The position numbers and the translations under genes are program-made. From Bacteroides sp. (GTDB taxonomy: Bacteria; Bacteroidota; Bacteroidia; Bacteroidales; Bacteroidaceae): DNA of 64,000 bases. Where the stretch lies: the NCBI GenBank assembly GCA_015060735.1, contig SUXX01000006.1, positions 33,629 through 97,628 on the forward strand, given 5' to 3'. Of this stretch, positions 37,031-46,942 are shown piece after piece (position 1 is the first letter of the stretch; the number at the start of each line of letters is the position of its first letter). The notes below the pieces were generated by a model that did no database searches, had not been told where the DNA came from, and worked only from the letters and a program-made list of their open reading frames with translations.

Positions 37031-37194
37031 GGGTAGTCGGGTAGTCAGGTAGTCAGTTTATTTTCATCCCATGCAAAATCGGTTAATAAAATTTACTACT
37101 ATATATATAATTATAATTATATATATAGTAGTAAAAGTTCATTTATGTGTACTTAGCTGTATTTTAAACTGACTACCCGACTACCTGACTACCT
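37031..37194. repeat. Large inverted repeat with a perfect 44-base palindrome at its centre
   Basis: The outer arms are 37031-37060 and 37165-37194: 30 bases each, inverted, with three transitions. Each arm is three tandem units of the form GGTAGTCNG. At 37092-37135 stands a perfect palindrome of two 22-base arms, AT-rich with TAGTAGT-type ends. All this is in the 476-base space between the divergent clpC and gyrA genes, 205 bases from gyrA. Confidence 0.85.
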
Positions 37195-37249
37195 TTGAGT
37201 GCCTTTTGAAAAATCTGTGAATGTTATCAATAATTTTAGCTTGATTACT

Positions 37250-37279
37250 TTTGTATGTCGCGGAAATGTAGTATCTTTA
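37250..37279 (+). promoter_or_regulatory. Possible gyrA promoter
   Basis: TTTG at 37250-37253, 18 bases, then TATCTTTA at 37272-37279, one change from TAnnTTTG, about 60 bases before the ATG. Confidence 0.35.
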
Positions 37280-37339
37280 CATGATTTTTGAAAAGACGTA
37301 GAAACGTAGAAAGATTGTTTTAATTTAATAATGTTTTAA

Positions 37340-39907
37340 ATGCAAGAACAAGACAGAATTATTAAGATTAACATCGAGGAGGAGATGAAGTCATCGTACA
37401 TCGATTACTCCATGTCGGTAATCGTGGCACGTGCCCTTCCGGATGTACGAGATGGCTTGAAACCGGTTCACCGCCGTATTCTGTACGGTATGATGGAACT
37501 GGGCAACACATCGGACAAGGCTTATAAGAAATCAGCAAGAATAGTAGGTGAGGTATTGGGTAAGTATCACCCTCATGGTGACTCCTCCGTATATGGTGCA
37601 TTGGTTCGTATGGCTCAGGATTGGGCCATGAGATACCCATTGGTAGACGGACAGGGTAACTTCGGCTCTATCGACGGTGATAGTGCGGCAGCTATGCGTT
37701 ACACCGAAGCACGTCTTAAGAAGGTGGGCGAGGACTTGATGACCGATCTCTACAAAGAAACCGTAGACTTCACCAATAACTTCGACGATACCCTGCAGGA
37801 ACCAACCGTGATGCCGACACGCATCCCCAACCTGCTAGTGAACGGTGCATCGGGTATTGCCGTAGGTATGGCAACCAATATGCCTACACACAACTTAGGC
37901 GAAGTAATCGATGCCTGTGTTGCTTATATCGATAATAATGAAATAGATACGGATGGCCTGATGCAATACGTCAAGGCACCCGACTTCCCGACGGGAGGAT
38001 ACATTTATGGCATCAGCGGTGTGCGTGAAGCCTATGAAACAGGACGTGGACGCGTCATCATGCGTGCCAAGACCGAAATCGAGTCACACCCCACACATGA
38101 TAAAATTGTGGTGAACGAAATACCATACAACGTAAACAAGCGTGAACTGATCGAACACATAGCCTCTCTCGTAAACGAAAAGAAGATTGAAGGCATCTCG
38201 TATGTGAACGACGAATCCGACCGCGAAGGTATGCGTATCGTCATCGATGTGAAGCGTGACGCCAATGCCGGAGTGGTATTGAACAAGCTTTTCAAGATGA
38301 CAGCCCTGCAAAGCTCGTTCAGCGTAAACAACATTGCCCTCGTGGGAGGACGCCCCAAGTGCTTGACATTGAAAGACATGATTAAGTGCTTCGTAGACCA
38401 TCGCCACGATGTAGTCATCCGTCGCACCCAGTACGAACTCCGCAAGGCAAAGGAACGTGCACACATCCTCGAAGGCTTGATTATAGCCTCGGACAATATC
38501 GACGAAGTTGTACGCATCATCCGTGCAGCCAAGACACCGAACGAAGCCATCCAGAACCTGATGGAACGCTTCGAACTCACTGAAATTCAGGCACGTGCCA
38601 TCGTCGAAATGCGTCTCCGCCAACTCACAGGCCTGATGCAAGACCAGCTCCATGCCGAATACGAAGAATTGATGAAGCAAATCGCCTATTACGAAGAAAT
38701 TCTCGTGAACGATGAACTTTGCAAGAAAGTCATCAAGGACGAACTCATCGAAGTGAAGGCCAAATATGGCGACCCACGTCGCTCTGAAATCGTCTACGCA
38801 TCCGAAGAATTCAACCCCGAAGACTTCTATGCCGACGATCAGATGGTCATCACCATCTCACACCTGGGATACATCAAGCGTACTCCATTGGCCGAATTCC
38901 GCACACAAAATAGAGGAGGGGTAGGCTCGAAGGGTAGCGAAACACGCGACGAAGACTTCGTAGAACACATCTATCCGGCCACCATGCACAACACCATGAT
39001 GTTCTTTACCCAACGAGGCAAGTGCTATTGGCTGAAGGTATACGAAATCCCCGAAGGCACCAAGATATCCAAGGGTCGTGCCATCCAAAACCTGCTCAAT
39101 ATCGAGCCGGGCGATGTGGTAACAGCCTATTTGAGAGTGAAGAACCTCAACGATGCCAAGTTCATCAATAGCCATTACGTAGTATTCTGTACCAAGAACG
39201 GTGTCATCAAGAAAACATTGCTCGAACAATATTCACGTCCACGCCAGAACGGCGTAAACGCCATCACCATCCGCGAAGACGACCGCGTAGTAGATGTACG
39301 AATGACCAACGGCGACAATGAAATCATCATCGCCAATCGCAATGGACGTGCCATCCGTTTCCACGAAAGCACTGTTCGATGCATGGGACGAACCGCAACC
39401 GGTGTACGAGGCATCACCCTCGACGAAGATGGCATCGATGAAGTAATCGGAATGGTCTGCGTGAAAGACCCTGAAACAGAGTCGATTATGGTCGTTTCAG
39501 AACAAGGCTACGGCAAGCGTTCAGAAATTGATGACTATCGAATCACAAATCGTGGAGGAAAAGGCGTAAAAACTTTGAATATTACAGAAAAAACCGGTAA
39601 ATTAGTAGCCATAAAGACGGTGACCGATGAAAACGACCTGATGATTATCAACAAATCAGGCATCACCATCCGTCTGAAGGTAGAAGATGTACGTATCATG
39701 GGTCGTGCTACCCAAGGTGTCCGTCTCATCAACCTCGAAAAACGAAACGACCAAATTGGTTCGGTATGTAAAGTCATGACAGAAGCCGAAGGCGAAGAAT
39801 CATCAGACGAAGCATTGTTGACAGAGGCTGAAGAAGGCACAGTAACCATCGAACCGATGGACGATGATATGGACACAGATTTGGATGTAACATCATTGGA
39901 CGAATAA
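37340..39907 (+). CDS. gyrA: DNA gyrase subunit A
   Basis: An 855-residue topoisomerase II subunit that cuts and rejoins DNA. The active tyrosine is Y121 in [10 protein letters not shown]; the quinolone region reads [17 protein letters not shown], with Ser82 and Ser83 and glycine at the place of E. coli Asp87 (Gly is usual in Bacteroides, by recall). The C-terminal beta-pinwheel (about 510-830) begins with [18 protein letters not shown]; the GyrA box is near [10 protein letters not shown]. An acidic tail ends [11 protein letters not shown]. The third positions are more C-rich than in the neighbours, perhaps from high expression. Confidence 0.96.
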   Translation: MQEQDRIIKINIEEEMKSSYIDYSMSVIVARALPDVRDGLKPVHRRILYGMMELGNTSDKAYKKSARIVGEVLGKYHPHGDSSVYGALVRMAQDWAMRYPLVDGQGNFGSIDGDSAAAMRYTEARLKKVGEDLMTDLYKETVDFTNNFDDTLQEPTVMPTRIPNLLVNGASGIAVGMATNMPTHNLGEVIDACVAYIDNNEIDTDGLMQYVKAPDFPTGGYIYGISGVREAYETGRGRVIMRAKTEIESHPTHDKIVVNEIPYNVNKRELIEHIASLVNEKKIEGISYVNDESDREGMRIVIDVKRDANAGVVLNKLFKMTALQSSFSVNNIALVGGRPKCLTLKDMIKCFVDHRHDVVIRRTQYELRKAKERAHILEGLIIASDNIDEVVRIIRAAKTPNEAIQNLMERFELTEIQARAIVEMRLRQLTGLMQDQLHAEYEELMKQIAYYEEILVNDELCKKVIKDELIEVKAKYGDPRRSEIVYASEEFNPEDFYADDQMVITISHLGYIKRTPLAEFRTQNRGGVGSKGSETRDEDFVEHIYPATMHNTMMFFTQRGKCYWLKVYEIPEGTKISKGRAIQNLLNIEPGDVVTAYLRVKNLNDAKFINSHYVVFCTKNGVIKKTLLEQYSRPRQNGVNAITIREDDRVVDVRMTNGDNEIIIANRNGRAIRFHESTVRCMGRTATGVRGITLDEDGIDEVIGMVCVKDPETESIMVVSEQGYGKRSEIDDYRITNRGGKGVKTLNITEKTGKLVAIKTVTDENDLMIINKSGITIRLKVEDVRIMGRATQGVRLINLEKRNDQIGSVCKVMTEAEGEESSDEALLTEAEEGTVTIEPMDDDMDTDLDVTSLDE

Positions 39908-39935
39908 ATATTTGTATTATTAAACTCATAAGATT

Positions 39936-41168
39936 ATGAAGAAAGTATTATTTGCAGTAACCTTATTGTTTGGAGCATTTACAGCTTCAGCACAGGTAAG
40001 TGTTGTAAAAGAAGCCAAAGGCTTGAAAGGCAATCCGGAACAAGCAGCAAAGGTAATCGAAGCTGCTTTGACAAACTCTGAAACAGCTAACGACCCTGAA
40101 ACATGGAAGTTGGCCGGTGATTTCCAAAAGGCTATCTATGATGCAGAAAACGAAAAGATGTATTTGTCAGCAGTAGACAAGTCAAAGGTAGCAGATACAG
40201 CCAAGATGTATAACAGCTTGGTAAAGATGTTCGAATACTACATGAAGTGTGATGAAGTAGAACAAGCTGGTGTTGCCAACGGTACAATCAAGAAAGCTAA
40301 GCACAGAAAGAAAAATGCAGCAGAATTGTTGAAAGTTCGTAATAACTTGGTAAATGCTGGTGTAGACGCATTGAATGCAGAACAATACGAAGCAGCATTG
40401 AAGTATTTGGGTATGTATGTAGACGTAATCGACAACCCGATGTTTGCTGACCAAGCTGCGGAATTAAAGGCTGACACCATGAATACTATGTTTGCAAACT
40501 ATGCAACAATGGCTGCAGGTTTGAGCAAGAACTATCCATTGGTAGAAAAATACGGTAAAGTAGGTAAAGAAAGCAAGTCAGAAGGCTGGAGATCATTGAT
40601 GTACATGGCAGATGCTTACGTTTCTCAACAACCGGCCGATTCAACCAAGTGGTTGGAAGTTATCAAGGAAGGTTCTGAAAGATTCCCAGAACAACAATTC
40701 TTCGTAGGTAACATCATGGACTATTACTTGGCTAGAGGTATGGCAGACGAAGGTTTGGTTCAAATCGACAAGTTGCTTGCTGCTGGTGAAACTCCGTTCT
40801 ATCTTTATGTAAAGGGCGTACTTTTGTACGAAAAGAAGGACTTTGATGGAGCTCACGCTGTATTGGATAAGGTAATTGCTGGTGGTGGCGACTTGGAAGC
40901 TGAAGCTTATGCAAAGAAGGCTGATTGCTATTTCTTCCCGGCACAGGATATCGTAAACGAAAACTCTTCATTGACTCTTGAAGACCCGAAGTATGATACC
41001 AATGAAGCAAAAATCAAGGAATTGTACGAACAAGCAAAACCGCTTTACGAAAAGGCTAAACAATTGGAACCACAAAATACTCAATTGTGGGGTCAGATGT
41101 TGTTGAGAATCTATTGGAAGCTTAACAAGGCTGAATATGAAACATTACAAAAAGAATTAGGTTACTAA
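39936..41168 (+). CDS. Secreted tetratricopeptide-like protein
   Basis: A 410-residue protein with a signal peptide (MKKVLFAVTLLFGAFTASAQ) and a mature part of helical repeats. The clearest TPR-like unit is YEAALKYLGMYVDVIDNP (about 150), with others near 280-300 (GVLLYEKKDFDGAHAVLDKV) and 350-390. Likely periplasmic or outer-membrane associated. A conserved Bacteroidales protein of unknown role. Lying 28 bases after gyrA, it may share its transcript. Confidence 0.78.
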   Translation: MKKVLFAVTLLFGAFTASAQVSVVKEAKGLKGNPEQAAKVIEAALTNSETANDPETWKLAGDFQKAIYDAENEKMYLSAVDKSKVADTAKMYNSLVKMFEYYMKCDEVEQAGVANGTIKKAKHRKKNAAELLKVRNNLVNAGVDALNAEQYEAALKYLGMYVDVIDNPMFADQAAELKADTMNTMFANYATMAAGLSKNYPLVEKYGKVGKESKSEGWRSLMYMADAYVSQQPADSTKWLEVIKEGSERFPEQQFFVGNIMDYYLARGMADEGLVQIDKLLAAGETPFYLYVKGVLLYEKKDFDGAHAVLDKVIAGGGDLEAEAYAKKADCYFFPAQDIVNENSSLTLEDPKYDTNEAKIKELYEQAKPLYEKAKQLEPQNTQLWGQMLLRIYWKLNKAEYETLQKELGY

Positions 41169-41187
41169 TATCAATAAAATAATCCGG

Positions 41188-41221
41188 AAAAGTGGATGTG
41201 CTTCAACGCACATCCACTTTT
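41188..41221 (+). terminator. Terminator after the TPR gene
   Basis: AAAAGTGGATGTGC, six bases, GCACATCCACTTTT: a perfect 14-base stem then T. The next 150 bases (41230-41379) show nothing else recognisable. Confidence 0.93.
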
Positions 41222-41379
41222 TTTATAGCATATTTCTTCTTTAAAAGAAATAGCTCCTTTTGTTATATAATCAGTATTATGTTTAATTACGTTTTTAGAA
41301 ATATAATTATCTCCCTGTTTTAATATCCTTATAACCTTTTATATACAATCACCCTAGCTCTTTGAATATTGGGTAAAAA

Positions 41380-41415
41380 AAATCCTAATCAATGTTTGCT
41401 TATTGATTAGGATTT
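41380..41415 (-). terminator. Terminator after the small HTH gene
   Basis: AATCCTAATCAAT, eight bases, ATTGATTAGGATT: a perfect 13-base stem, with a T run on the minus strand. Confidence 0.88.
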
Positions 41416-41436
41416 CAAAATCTCTTGAACTTTGCT

Positions 41437-41721
41437 TTAGGCTTCTTCCTGTTGTGGTTCTTCCTCTGTAGCTGGTTGTGATTCCTTTAGAATCTGAAGA
41501 GCTTTTTCCAAAACAGTTGTATCATCAAGCATAACGAGGCCACCATCAGGACCCGGTTCCAAGTGGATACCTACGCTCTGTCCGTTTACAAAATTATGAC
41601 CACCAAAGAAGTTACGAACTGTTTCTACAGAGATATTCAACTCATCTGCTATTCTATGCATGCTTCCATCAGGAAGTGAATCTTTGATTTTACGAAGTTC
41701 ATTAAATGTTATAGTTTTCAT
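41437..41721 (-). CDS. Small helix-turn-helix DNA-binding protein
   Basis: A 94-residue protein. Residues 4-45 hold an HTH: MHRIADELNISVETVRNFFG is the second and recognition helix. After a loop with LEPGPDGGLVMLDD a short helix (VLEKALQILKES) leads to an acidic Glu/Gln tail (ATEEEPQQEEA). Known in Bacteroides as a conserved short DNA-binding protein of unknown target. A single-gene unit with its own terminator. Confidence 0.75.
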   Translation of the reverse strand: MKTITFNELRKIKDSLPDGSMHRIADELNISVETVRNFFGGHNFVNGQSVGIHLEPGPDGGLVMLDDTTVLEKALQILKESQPATEEEPQQEEA

Positions 41722-41849
41722 AGCATCTAAATTTTAGTTATTACTTAATAATTTATTTTACGCTATAAATTTAGCACAAAAAAAGGAAAAGACAAACATT
41801 ATCTTCATTTTTTATTCATTTATAGCAAATAATTCATTCAGAATGTTAA

Positions 41850-42554
41850 TTAATAGATAGATTTACTTATCAATATACTGATTAAAATGATGGCAAATAT
41901 TGTAAGGATGAAAATGGTATGAATCAAACGGATATCCGAAATGAGATAACCGCTCGTTGTATATTGGTTGGAAATAAATCGTGAACAATTAAAAAACTTA
42001 GCCATTAAGTATTTGTATAACAAATAAATACCCCCTCCCGAAGTTAGTCCTACAAGAGTTCCAAAAAGAATATCACCCGGGTAGTGAACTCCAAGATAGA
42101 TACGTGAATAGGCATGTAGAGTAGCCCAAGTGAACAGGATGAAAGTTAGCGACCAACTTCTGATTAATAAAGCCATAAACAAAGCTAGTCCAAATGAATT
42201 AGCTGCATGACTGGACATGAATCCATAACGCCCTGCCCTATATCCATTTACGATGTCTACTTGATACATGATATCAGGATCCTGAGTGGGTCTGAAGCGT
42301 TCGAAAAAAGGTTTGCAAAAACCAGAGGCTATCTGATCAGCTATTGTTACGACAAGAGCTATCATGACGATAGCCAATAGGGCTTCCTTTATTTTATTAT
42401 TCTTGATAATGATATACAGCAATGCAATGGCTAATGGAATCCAAGTGAGCGTATTGGTAGTAATCCACATGAATCCATCCCAAAATAGTGAATCACTTCC
42501 GTTCCATTTTAACAAAAGTTCTTTATCTAAAGCGATATAGGGCTGTATATCCAT
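41850..42554 (-). CDS. PAP2-family membrane phosphatase
   Basis: A 234-residue protein with about six membrane helices and the acid phosphatase triad: KPFFERFRP (KxxxxxxRP), SSHAANS (variant of PSGH) and SRIYLGVHYPGD (SRxxxxxHxxxD). These enzymes act on lipid phosphates such as undecaprenyl pyrophosphate or phosphatidylglycerol phosphate; which one is not clear. It lies 15 bases after batE and is probably the last gene of the bat operon. Confidence 0.88.
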   Translation of the reverse strand: MDIQPYIALDKELLLKWNGSDSLFWDGFMWITTNTLTWIPLAIALLYIIIKNNKIKEALLAIVMIALVVTIADQIASGFCKPFFERFRPTQDPDIMYQVDIVNGYRAGRYGFMSSHAANSFGLALFMALLIRSWSLTFILFTWATLHAYSRIYLGVHYPGDILFGTLVGLTSGGGIYLLYKYLMAKFFNCSRFISNQYTTSGYLISDIRLIHTIFILTIFAIILISILISKSIY

Positions 42555-42569
42555 TGGTCAATGATTTTT

Positions 42570-43316
42570 TTAGATAATTTCTATAGCTGAAGCTGGTACC
42601 CAACCGGCATTACCATCTTCTAGTTCAATTTCTTTCCATTCCTTCATGGAGTTATCCTTCATCATTACTTTTCTACCTTCGTGTAGGATGAAAAGTTCCG
42701 TACCTCCTTCATTGGGGGTACTTTTCACGGTAATGCTGGGAACCATGATGATGGCATGGCTATGGTTCATGGCCTTGTCCCTTTGAGTGGATGCAAACAT
42801 ATTGGCTATGACACATACTATCAAGCAAACGATGGCTAATACAAATCCGATCTTCTTCAAGATGATTTTTTTACCAAAGAAATAGAGTGATAAACCTGCC
42901 AGAATCAAAATGAAAGCAATGATGCCTGTATTTCCCCACCCTTTTTCGCTCATTGTGTTAGTCAATGAACGAATCCAAGTGATGAAGAAGACTTCACTCA
43001 TTGGAGTTACTTTATCAACGGTCTTGCTTTGGGCCAATTCCAAATTGAAGCGGATGTCTCCATCACCAGGGTTTAATAGTAAGGCACGTTCATAGTTTAA
43101 TACCGCTTGGGCTATTTTGTCCATTTTATAATAGCTATTACCTAAATTATAATAGATATCAGCTGATTCCCCTTCGTTTGCTAATATATTTTCGTATAAT
43201 TCAATAGCTTTGGCAAAATCATTGTTCACGTATGCACTATCAGCTTGTTCCTTGGTCTGTCCGAATAGAGAGTTGATACTCGCAACCATTAACCATATAA
43301 GAACGATTTTTTTCAT
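42570..43316 (-). CDS. batE: BatE: TPR and SH3-like protein
   Basis: A 248-residue protein with a signal peptide (MKKIVLIWLMVASINSLFG), a TPR stretch at about 20-100 (NNDFAKAIELYENILANEGE, YYNLGNSYYKMDKIAQAVLN), membrane helices at about 130-150 and 155-175, and a C-terminal SH3-like domain (about 190-245, KSTPNEGGTELFILHEGRKV). This is the standard BatE layout. Last of the core Bat proteins, which take part in stress tolerance of the envelope; the name comes from Bacteroides aerotolerance. Confidence 0.86.
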   Translation of the reverse strand: MKKIVLIWLMVASINSLFGQTKEQADSAYVNNDFAKAIELYENILANEGESADIYYNLGNSYYKMDKIAQAVLNYERALLLNPGDGDIRFNLELAQSKTVDKVTPMSEVFFITWIRSLTNTMSEKGWGNTGIIAFILILAGLSLYFFGKKIILKKIGFVLAIVCLIVCVIANMFASTQRDKAMNHSHAIIMVPSITVKSTPNEGGTELFILHEGRKVMMKDNSMKEWKEIELEDGNAGWVPASAIEII

Positions 43317-43335
43317 ACTTCTTCTCTCCTATTGA

Positions 43336-45162
43336 TTAGCGTTTGATACTATTTTCCATTTTGCTGATTACATCAATGGCAGATGAATAAACCTTATCCA
43401 TCGCTTCGTTCTGATTTCCAGGAGCATAACGGGCAAATTCACATTCATTCAAGGTGCCGATAAAGTCTTTGATAAGGTCTTCGGATACCTGATGCTTGCT
43501 TAATTCTTCTTCAATGTTGTCTTTGGAAAGTTGAGATACAGGAATATTCAGTTTATCGCTGATATATCCCCACATAGCTTTCAACACTTCATCATAGAAT
43601 GCTTCTGTTTTCTTTTCTGCCAAGAGTTTTCCGGCATTCTTCATGCGTTTAGTAGCTACCTTATTTGCTTTCTTGGTACGGACTTTAGCCACATTGGCAT
43701 TTTCCATTGCTTGTTTACGATATACCACCATGAATCCAATGAATAAAGCCAAAGGAATGAAATACCACATATAATATGATGTAGAGCCGAAGAAATACTC
43801 TCCCTTGGGAGTTAGATGAGTATCTCCAGTCTTGATGTAGCGGATATCCTTACCCAATACTTTCAAATCTTCTTTGCTGGTAAAGTTGGCGACTACTTGA
43901 TCAGCATTCCCCTCTCCTTTTTCCACATTCAAGGTATAAGCATCTGTCTTTAAAGTCTTGTACGATTGGCTTTTAAGGTCAAAGTACGAGAACTCTATTG
44001 GTGGAATGGTATATGTTCCGGCATGGCGTGGAATAGCCAAGTATTCGAATGTCTTGTTACCTGACAAACCTTCTCGTGTCAAGTTGAAATTGTTTTCTAC
44101 CTTTGGGTCGTAGATTTCAAAATCTTGTGGGAAACCTACTTCTGGTGTGTTGATTAGTTTCATATTCCCCGTACCCGAAACAATCAGTTTGATGGTTACG
44201 GCATCATTGGTCTTCAATGCTTGGGTATTGATGGAAGAACTGAGAGTAAATTCTCCTACTCCCCCCGAGAAATTGGTCGGTTTTCCTGCAGGAAGTTCCT
44301 TGACGTTGATAGTCAGTTTGGGAGTTGCGATGTTTTTCTTGATATTCACATAATTGGAACCACCATTGAAGAAAGCATCAAATGGGTCGGCACTGGCAAC
44401 TAGTTGTGAAATTGTTCCTTCGAAGGTGATGGAAGGTATCTCCAATTTACCCGATTGTTGGGGGAACAATACGTATTGGCTATAAACCGTTGTATTATAA
44501 TTTCTTCCGTTATAATGTTCCAAACTCCATTGCTTTTGTGAAGGAAGTTCCACTTCTTGAGTATGGAATCCTTTCAAATCGGGCATGTCCCCGTGTAATT
44601 GAGTCAGGTTTACTTGCGTATATATCTTGTAAGTCAGCAAGATAGCTTCTTGTTCATAGACATTGGTTTTGCTGGCCGTAGCTGCGATGAACAATTCTTT
44701 ATCTGTAATTTTCCCGGTACTGTTTTGGTTTCTCGAAGCATTTCCACCTCTGTTGTTTCCTGTTCCTGCCGATTGGTCGGGAGGAAGCACCTTTACGCTT
44801 ACCGAGTTGGAGGTATAATTGTTTCCATCGGCTACAATCGTTGCACCGGGAATGTTGTATGTACCTTCTTTTTCGGCCATCAAAATATAGGTAAAGGTGA
44901 TGGTATTCGAAGAAGTTACTTTGCCATTAATGATTTGGGTGCTACTTTGTGTAGAACGACTAGGCCCCATTAATACTTCCAGTCCGTTGATGCTGGGGGC
45001 ACGAAAGTCTCTCACTTTCTGCGAGTTGACGGTAAATGTCAATCTGAACTGATCACCACTTACAACAACTTCCGGAGCGGAAGCTGTAAAAGTTATCTTT
45101 TCATCAGCCCATGTTGTTAGGGCCGTAGCTATGAATATAAACAAGAGAACTATTTTCCTCAT
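43336..45162 (-). CDS. batD: BatD: oxygen tolerance protein
   Basis: A 608-residue protein with a signal peptide (MRKIVLLFIFIATALTTWA), several Ig-like beta domains in the periplasm (about 25-455), one membrane helix at about 461-481 and a cytosolic C-terminal part of about 125 residues. The BatD signature phrase SGTGNMKLINTPEVGFPQDF is visible. In the operon it follows batC after 39 bases. Confidence 0.9.
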   Translation of the reverse strand: MRKIVLLFIFIATALTTWADEKITFTASAPEVVVSGDQFRLTFTVNSQKVRDFRAPSINGLEVLMGPSRSTQSSTQIINGKVTSSNTITFTYILMAEKEGTYNIPGATIVADGNNYTSNSVSVKVLPPDQSAGTGNNRGGNASRNQNSTGKITDKELFIAATASKTNVYEQEAILLTYKIYTQVNLTQLHGDMPDLKGFHTQEVELPSQKQWSLEHYNGRNYNTTVYSQYVLFPQQSGKLEIPSITFEGTISQLVASADPFDAFFNGGSNYVNIKKNIATPKLTINVKELPAGKPTNFSGGVGEFTLSSSINTQALKTNDAVTIKLIVSGTGNMKLINTPEVGFPQDFEIYDPKVENNFNLTREGLSGNKTFEYLAIPRHAGTYTIPPIEFSYFDLKSQSYKTLKTDAYTLNVEKGEGNADQVVANFTSKEDLKVLGKDIRYIKTGDTHLTPKGEYFFGSTSYYMWYFIPLALFIGFMVVYRKQAMENANVAKVRTKKANKVATKRMKNAGKLLAEKKTEAFYDEVLKAMWGYISDKLNIPVSQLSKDNIEEELSKHQVSEDLIKDFIGTLNECEFARYAPGNQNEAMDKVYSSAIDVISKMENSIKR

Positions 45163-45201
45163 TTTTCTATCTGATTAAATTTAGTCGGCAAAATTAAGCA
45201 A

Positions 45202-45900
45202 TTACCAGTCTTTTTCCAATTTCTTTCCTTGGATTTGTATCTGTTTCTTCACTTTATCTTGAACATTTTTTTCGTCTTGCATCACAGCATTCAACAACTG
45301 TTGGGCATTTTCCTTTGACATTTCATTTTTGTCTTGTTGTTGTTGCTGTTGTTGTTGATCCTTTTGCTCTTGTTCTTGCTGATCTTTGTTCTGTTCCTGC
45401 TTGTCTTCCTTTTGTTCTTGTTGTTGCTGTTCTTGGTCTTGGTTTTGTTGCTGTTGTTGTTGTTGTTGGTCTTTCAATAACTTTTGGGCCAAGGCCAAAT
45501 TATAGCGAGTTTCGTCATCTTTGGGATTGTTACGCAAGGACTCCTTATAAGCTTCGATGCATTGTGGATATTGCTTGGACGATTGCAAAATAACCCCCAT
45601 GTTGTGATAAATCTGGGCTAATTTGTTCTTGTCCTTTTCAATTTTCGAAACCGATAGGTATTGTTCCATGGCTTCGTTTGCCTTTTGTTGCATCAAGAGG
45701 GCGTTGCCGAGGTTGAACATGGCATCTGTCGACTTTGGGTTGATTTCCAAAGCCTTCCGATAATCCACTTCTGCCTTGATGAATAAGCTATCGCTATATA
45801 GCTTGTTGCCACTACGCAAATAGTCACGATCCGTTTTCTGGGCATAGCCGGCATGAACGGTCATGAGTAACAGAGCAATTATATAGATTTTTTGTATCAT
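45202..45900 (-). CDS. batC: BatC: TPR protein with glutamine-rich tail
   Basis: A 232-residue protein with a signal peptide (MIQKIYIIALLLMTVHAGYA), TPR repeats at about 28-140 (AEVDYRKALEINPKSTDAMF, YPQCIEAYKESLRNNPKDDE), and a low-complexity stretch at 145-189 made of Gln, Asp, Glu and Lys, with runs of seven and eight glutamines. The last 40 residues form a charged helix. The glutamine runs come from CAA/CAG repeats that could change length. Confidence 0.85.
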   Translation of the reverse strand: MIQKIYIIALLLMTVHAGYAQKTDRDYLRSGNKLYSDSLFIKAEVDYRKALEINPKSTDAMFNLGNALLMQQKANEAMEQYLSVSKIEKDKNKLAQIYHNMGVILQSSKQYPQCIEAYKESLRNNPKDDETRYNLALAQKLLKDQQQQQQQQNQDQEQQQQEQKEDKQEQNKDQQEQEQKDQQQQQQQQDKNEMSKENAQQLLNAVMQDEKNVQDKVKKQIQIQGKKLEKDW

Positions 45901-45907
45901 AAGCCAA

Positions 45908-46930
45908 TCATTTAAATAGTCTTACATTCTTGAATAACGGATTCTTACGTTCCAGTATCAGCATTTCTGCAATCAACAGAATCAGAATGAGCCATGCCAA
46001 TGCCTGGAATTGTTCATCGAATTCAGTAAATATCTGGCTTTCTACATCGGTTTTGGCCAGTTTGGATATTTCTTCATTCAGGATTCGTTCGGCAGCATTC
46101 GAATTGTCCACCCGGATATACATACCATTTCCGGCCTTGGCTATTTCCTGACACATCTGTTCATTCAGTTTAGTCACGATAATTTCTCCGTTCCCATCCC
46201 GACGGAAATCATTACTTCCTCTTTCTACGGGAATGGGTGAACCATCGGGCGATCCGATACCTAGGATGAATACTTGCATGTTCTTTTCAGCTGCTTCTTG
46301 AGCTGCTTCGATGGCACCACCTTCGTGGTTTTCTCCGTCGGTTATCACTATGATGGCACGCCCTACCCCATCATTGGGTGTAAAGCTCTTCATGGCTAAT
46401 CGGATAGCTGCTCCGATGTCTGTACCTTGAGTAGAAATTAAGGAAGGATTGATACTTTCCAAAAACATTTTGGCCGAGATGTAGTCGCTGGTAATAGGAA
46501 GTTGGGTAAAGGCTTCGCCAGCAAATACATTCAGCCCCACTTTGTCATTATTAAAAGTATCAATCAATCTGGTTATCAATTTCTTAGCTTTCTCCAGTCG
46601 ACTGGGTGTCACGTCCTCGGCCAGCATGGAATTGGAAATGTCTAAGGCGATTACTGTTTCTACCCCGGTTCGCTTGACCGTTTCCATCTTCGAACCAAAT
46701 TGGGGACGGGCCAACATGATGATGATAAGTCCTAAAGCAGAGAACATCAACCAAAATTTCACATCAGGACGATACTTAGAGATCGTAGGCATCAGTTCTT
46801 TTAATAAAGAAGGGTCTCCGTATTTCCGAATGTTCTGACGTCGGCGATGGTTAGAATACAAATACAGGGCCACTATCAATGGAAGTAGGAGCAACAGATA
46901 TAAAAAGTCCGGATTTGCAAATCGAAACAT
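45908..46930 (-). CDS. batB: BatB: von Willebrand factor A membrane protein
   Basis: A 340-residue inner-membrane protein: helices at about 8-26 and 58-75, a VWA domain (about 90-285) with MIDAS motif DISNS at 97-101, and a last helix at about 310-328. It starts MFRFANPDFLYLL, typical of Bat VWA proteins. Likely partner of BatA and of the MoxR ATPase, which is known to act on VWA proteins. Confidence 0.92.
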   Translation of the reverse strand: MFRFANPDFLYLLLLLPLIVALYLYSNHRRRQNIRKYGDPSLLKELMPTISKYRPDVKFWLMFSALGLIIIMLARPQFGSKMETVKRTGVETVIALDISNSMLAEDVTPSRLEKAKKLITRLIDTFNNDKVGLNVFAGEAFTQLPITSDYISAKMFLESINPSLISTQGTDIGAAIRLAMKSFTPNDGVGRAIIVITDGENHEGGAIEAAQEAAEKNMQVFILGIGSPDGSPIPVERGSNDFRRDGNGEIIVTKLNEQMCQEIAKAGNGMYIRVDNSNAAERILNEEISKLAKTDVESQIFTEFDEQFQALAWLILILLIAEMLILERKNPLFKNVRLFK

Positions 46931-46942
46931 AACTTCTTTTTT

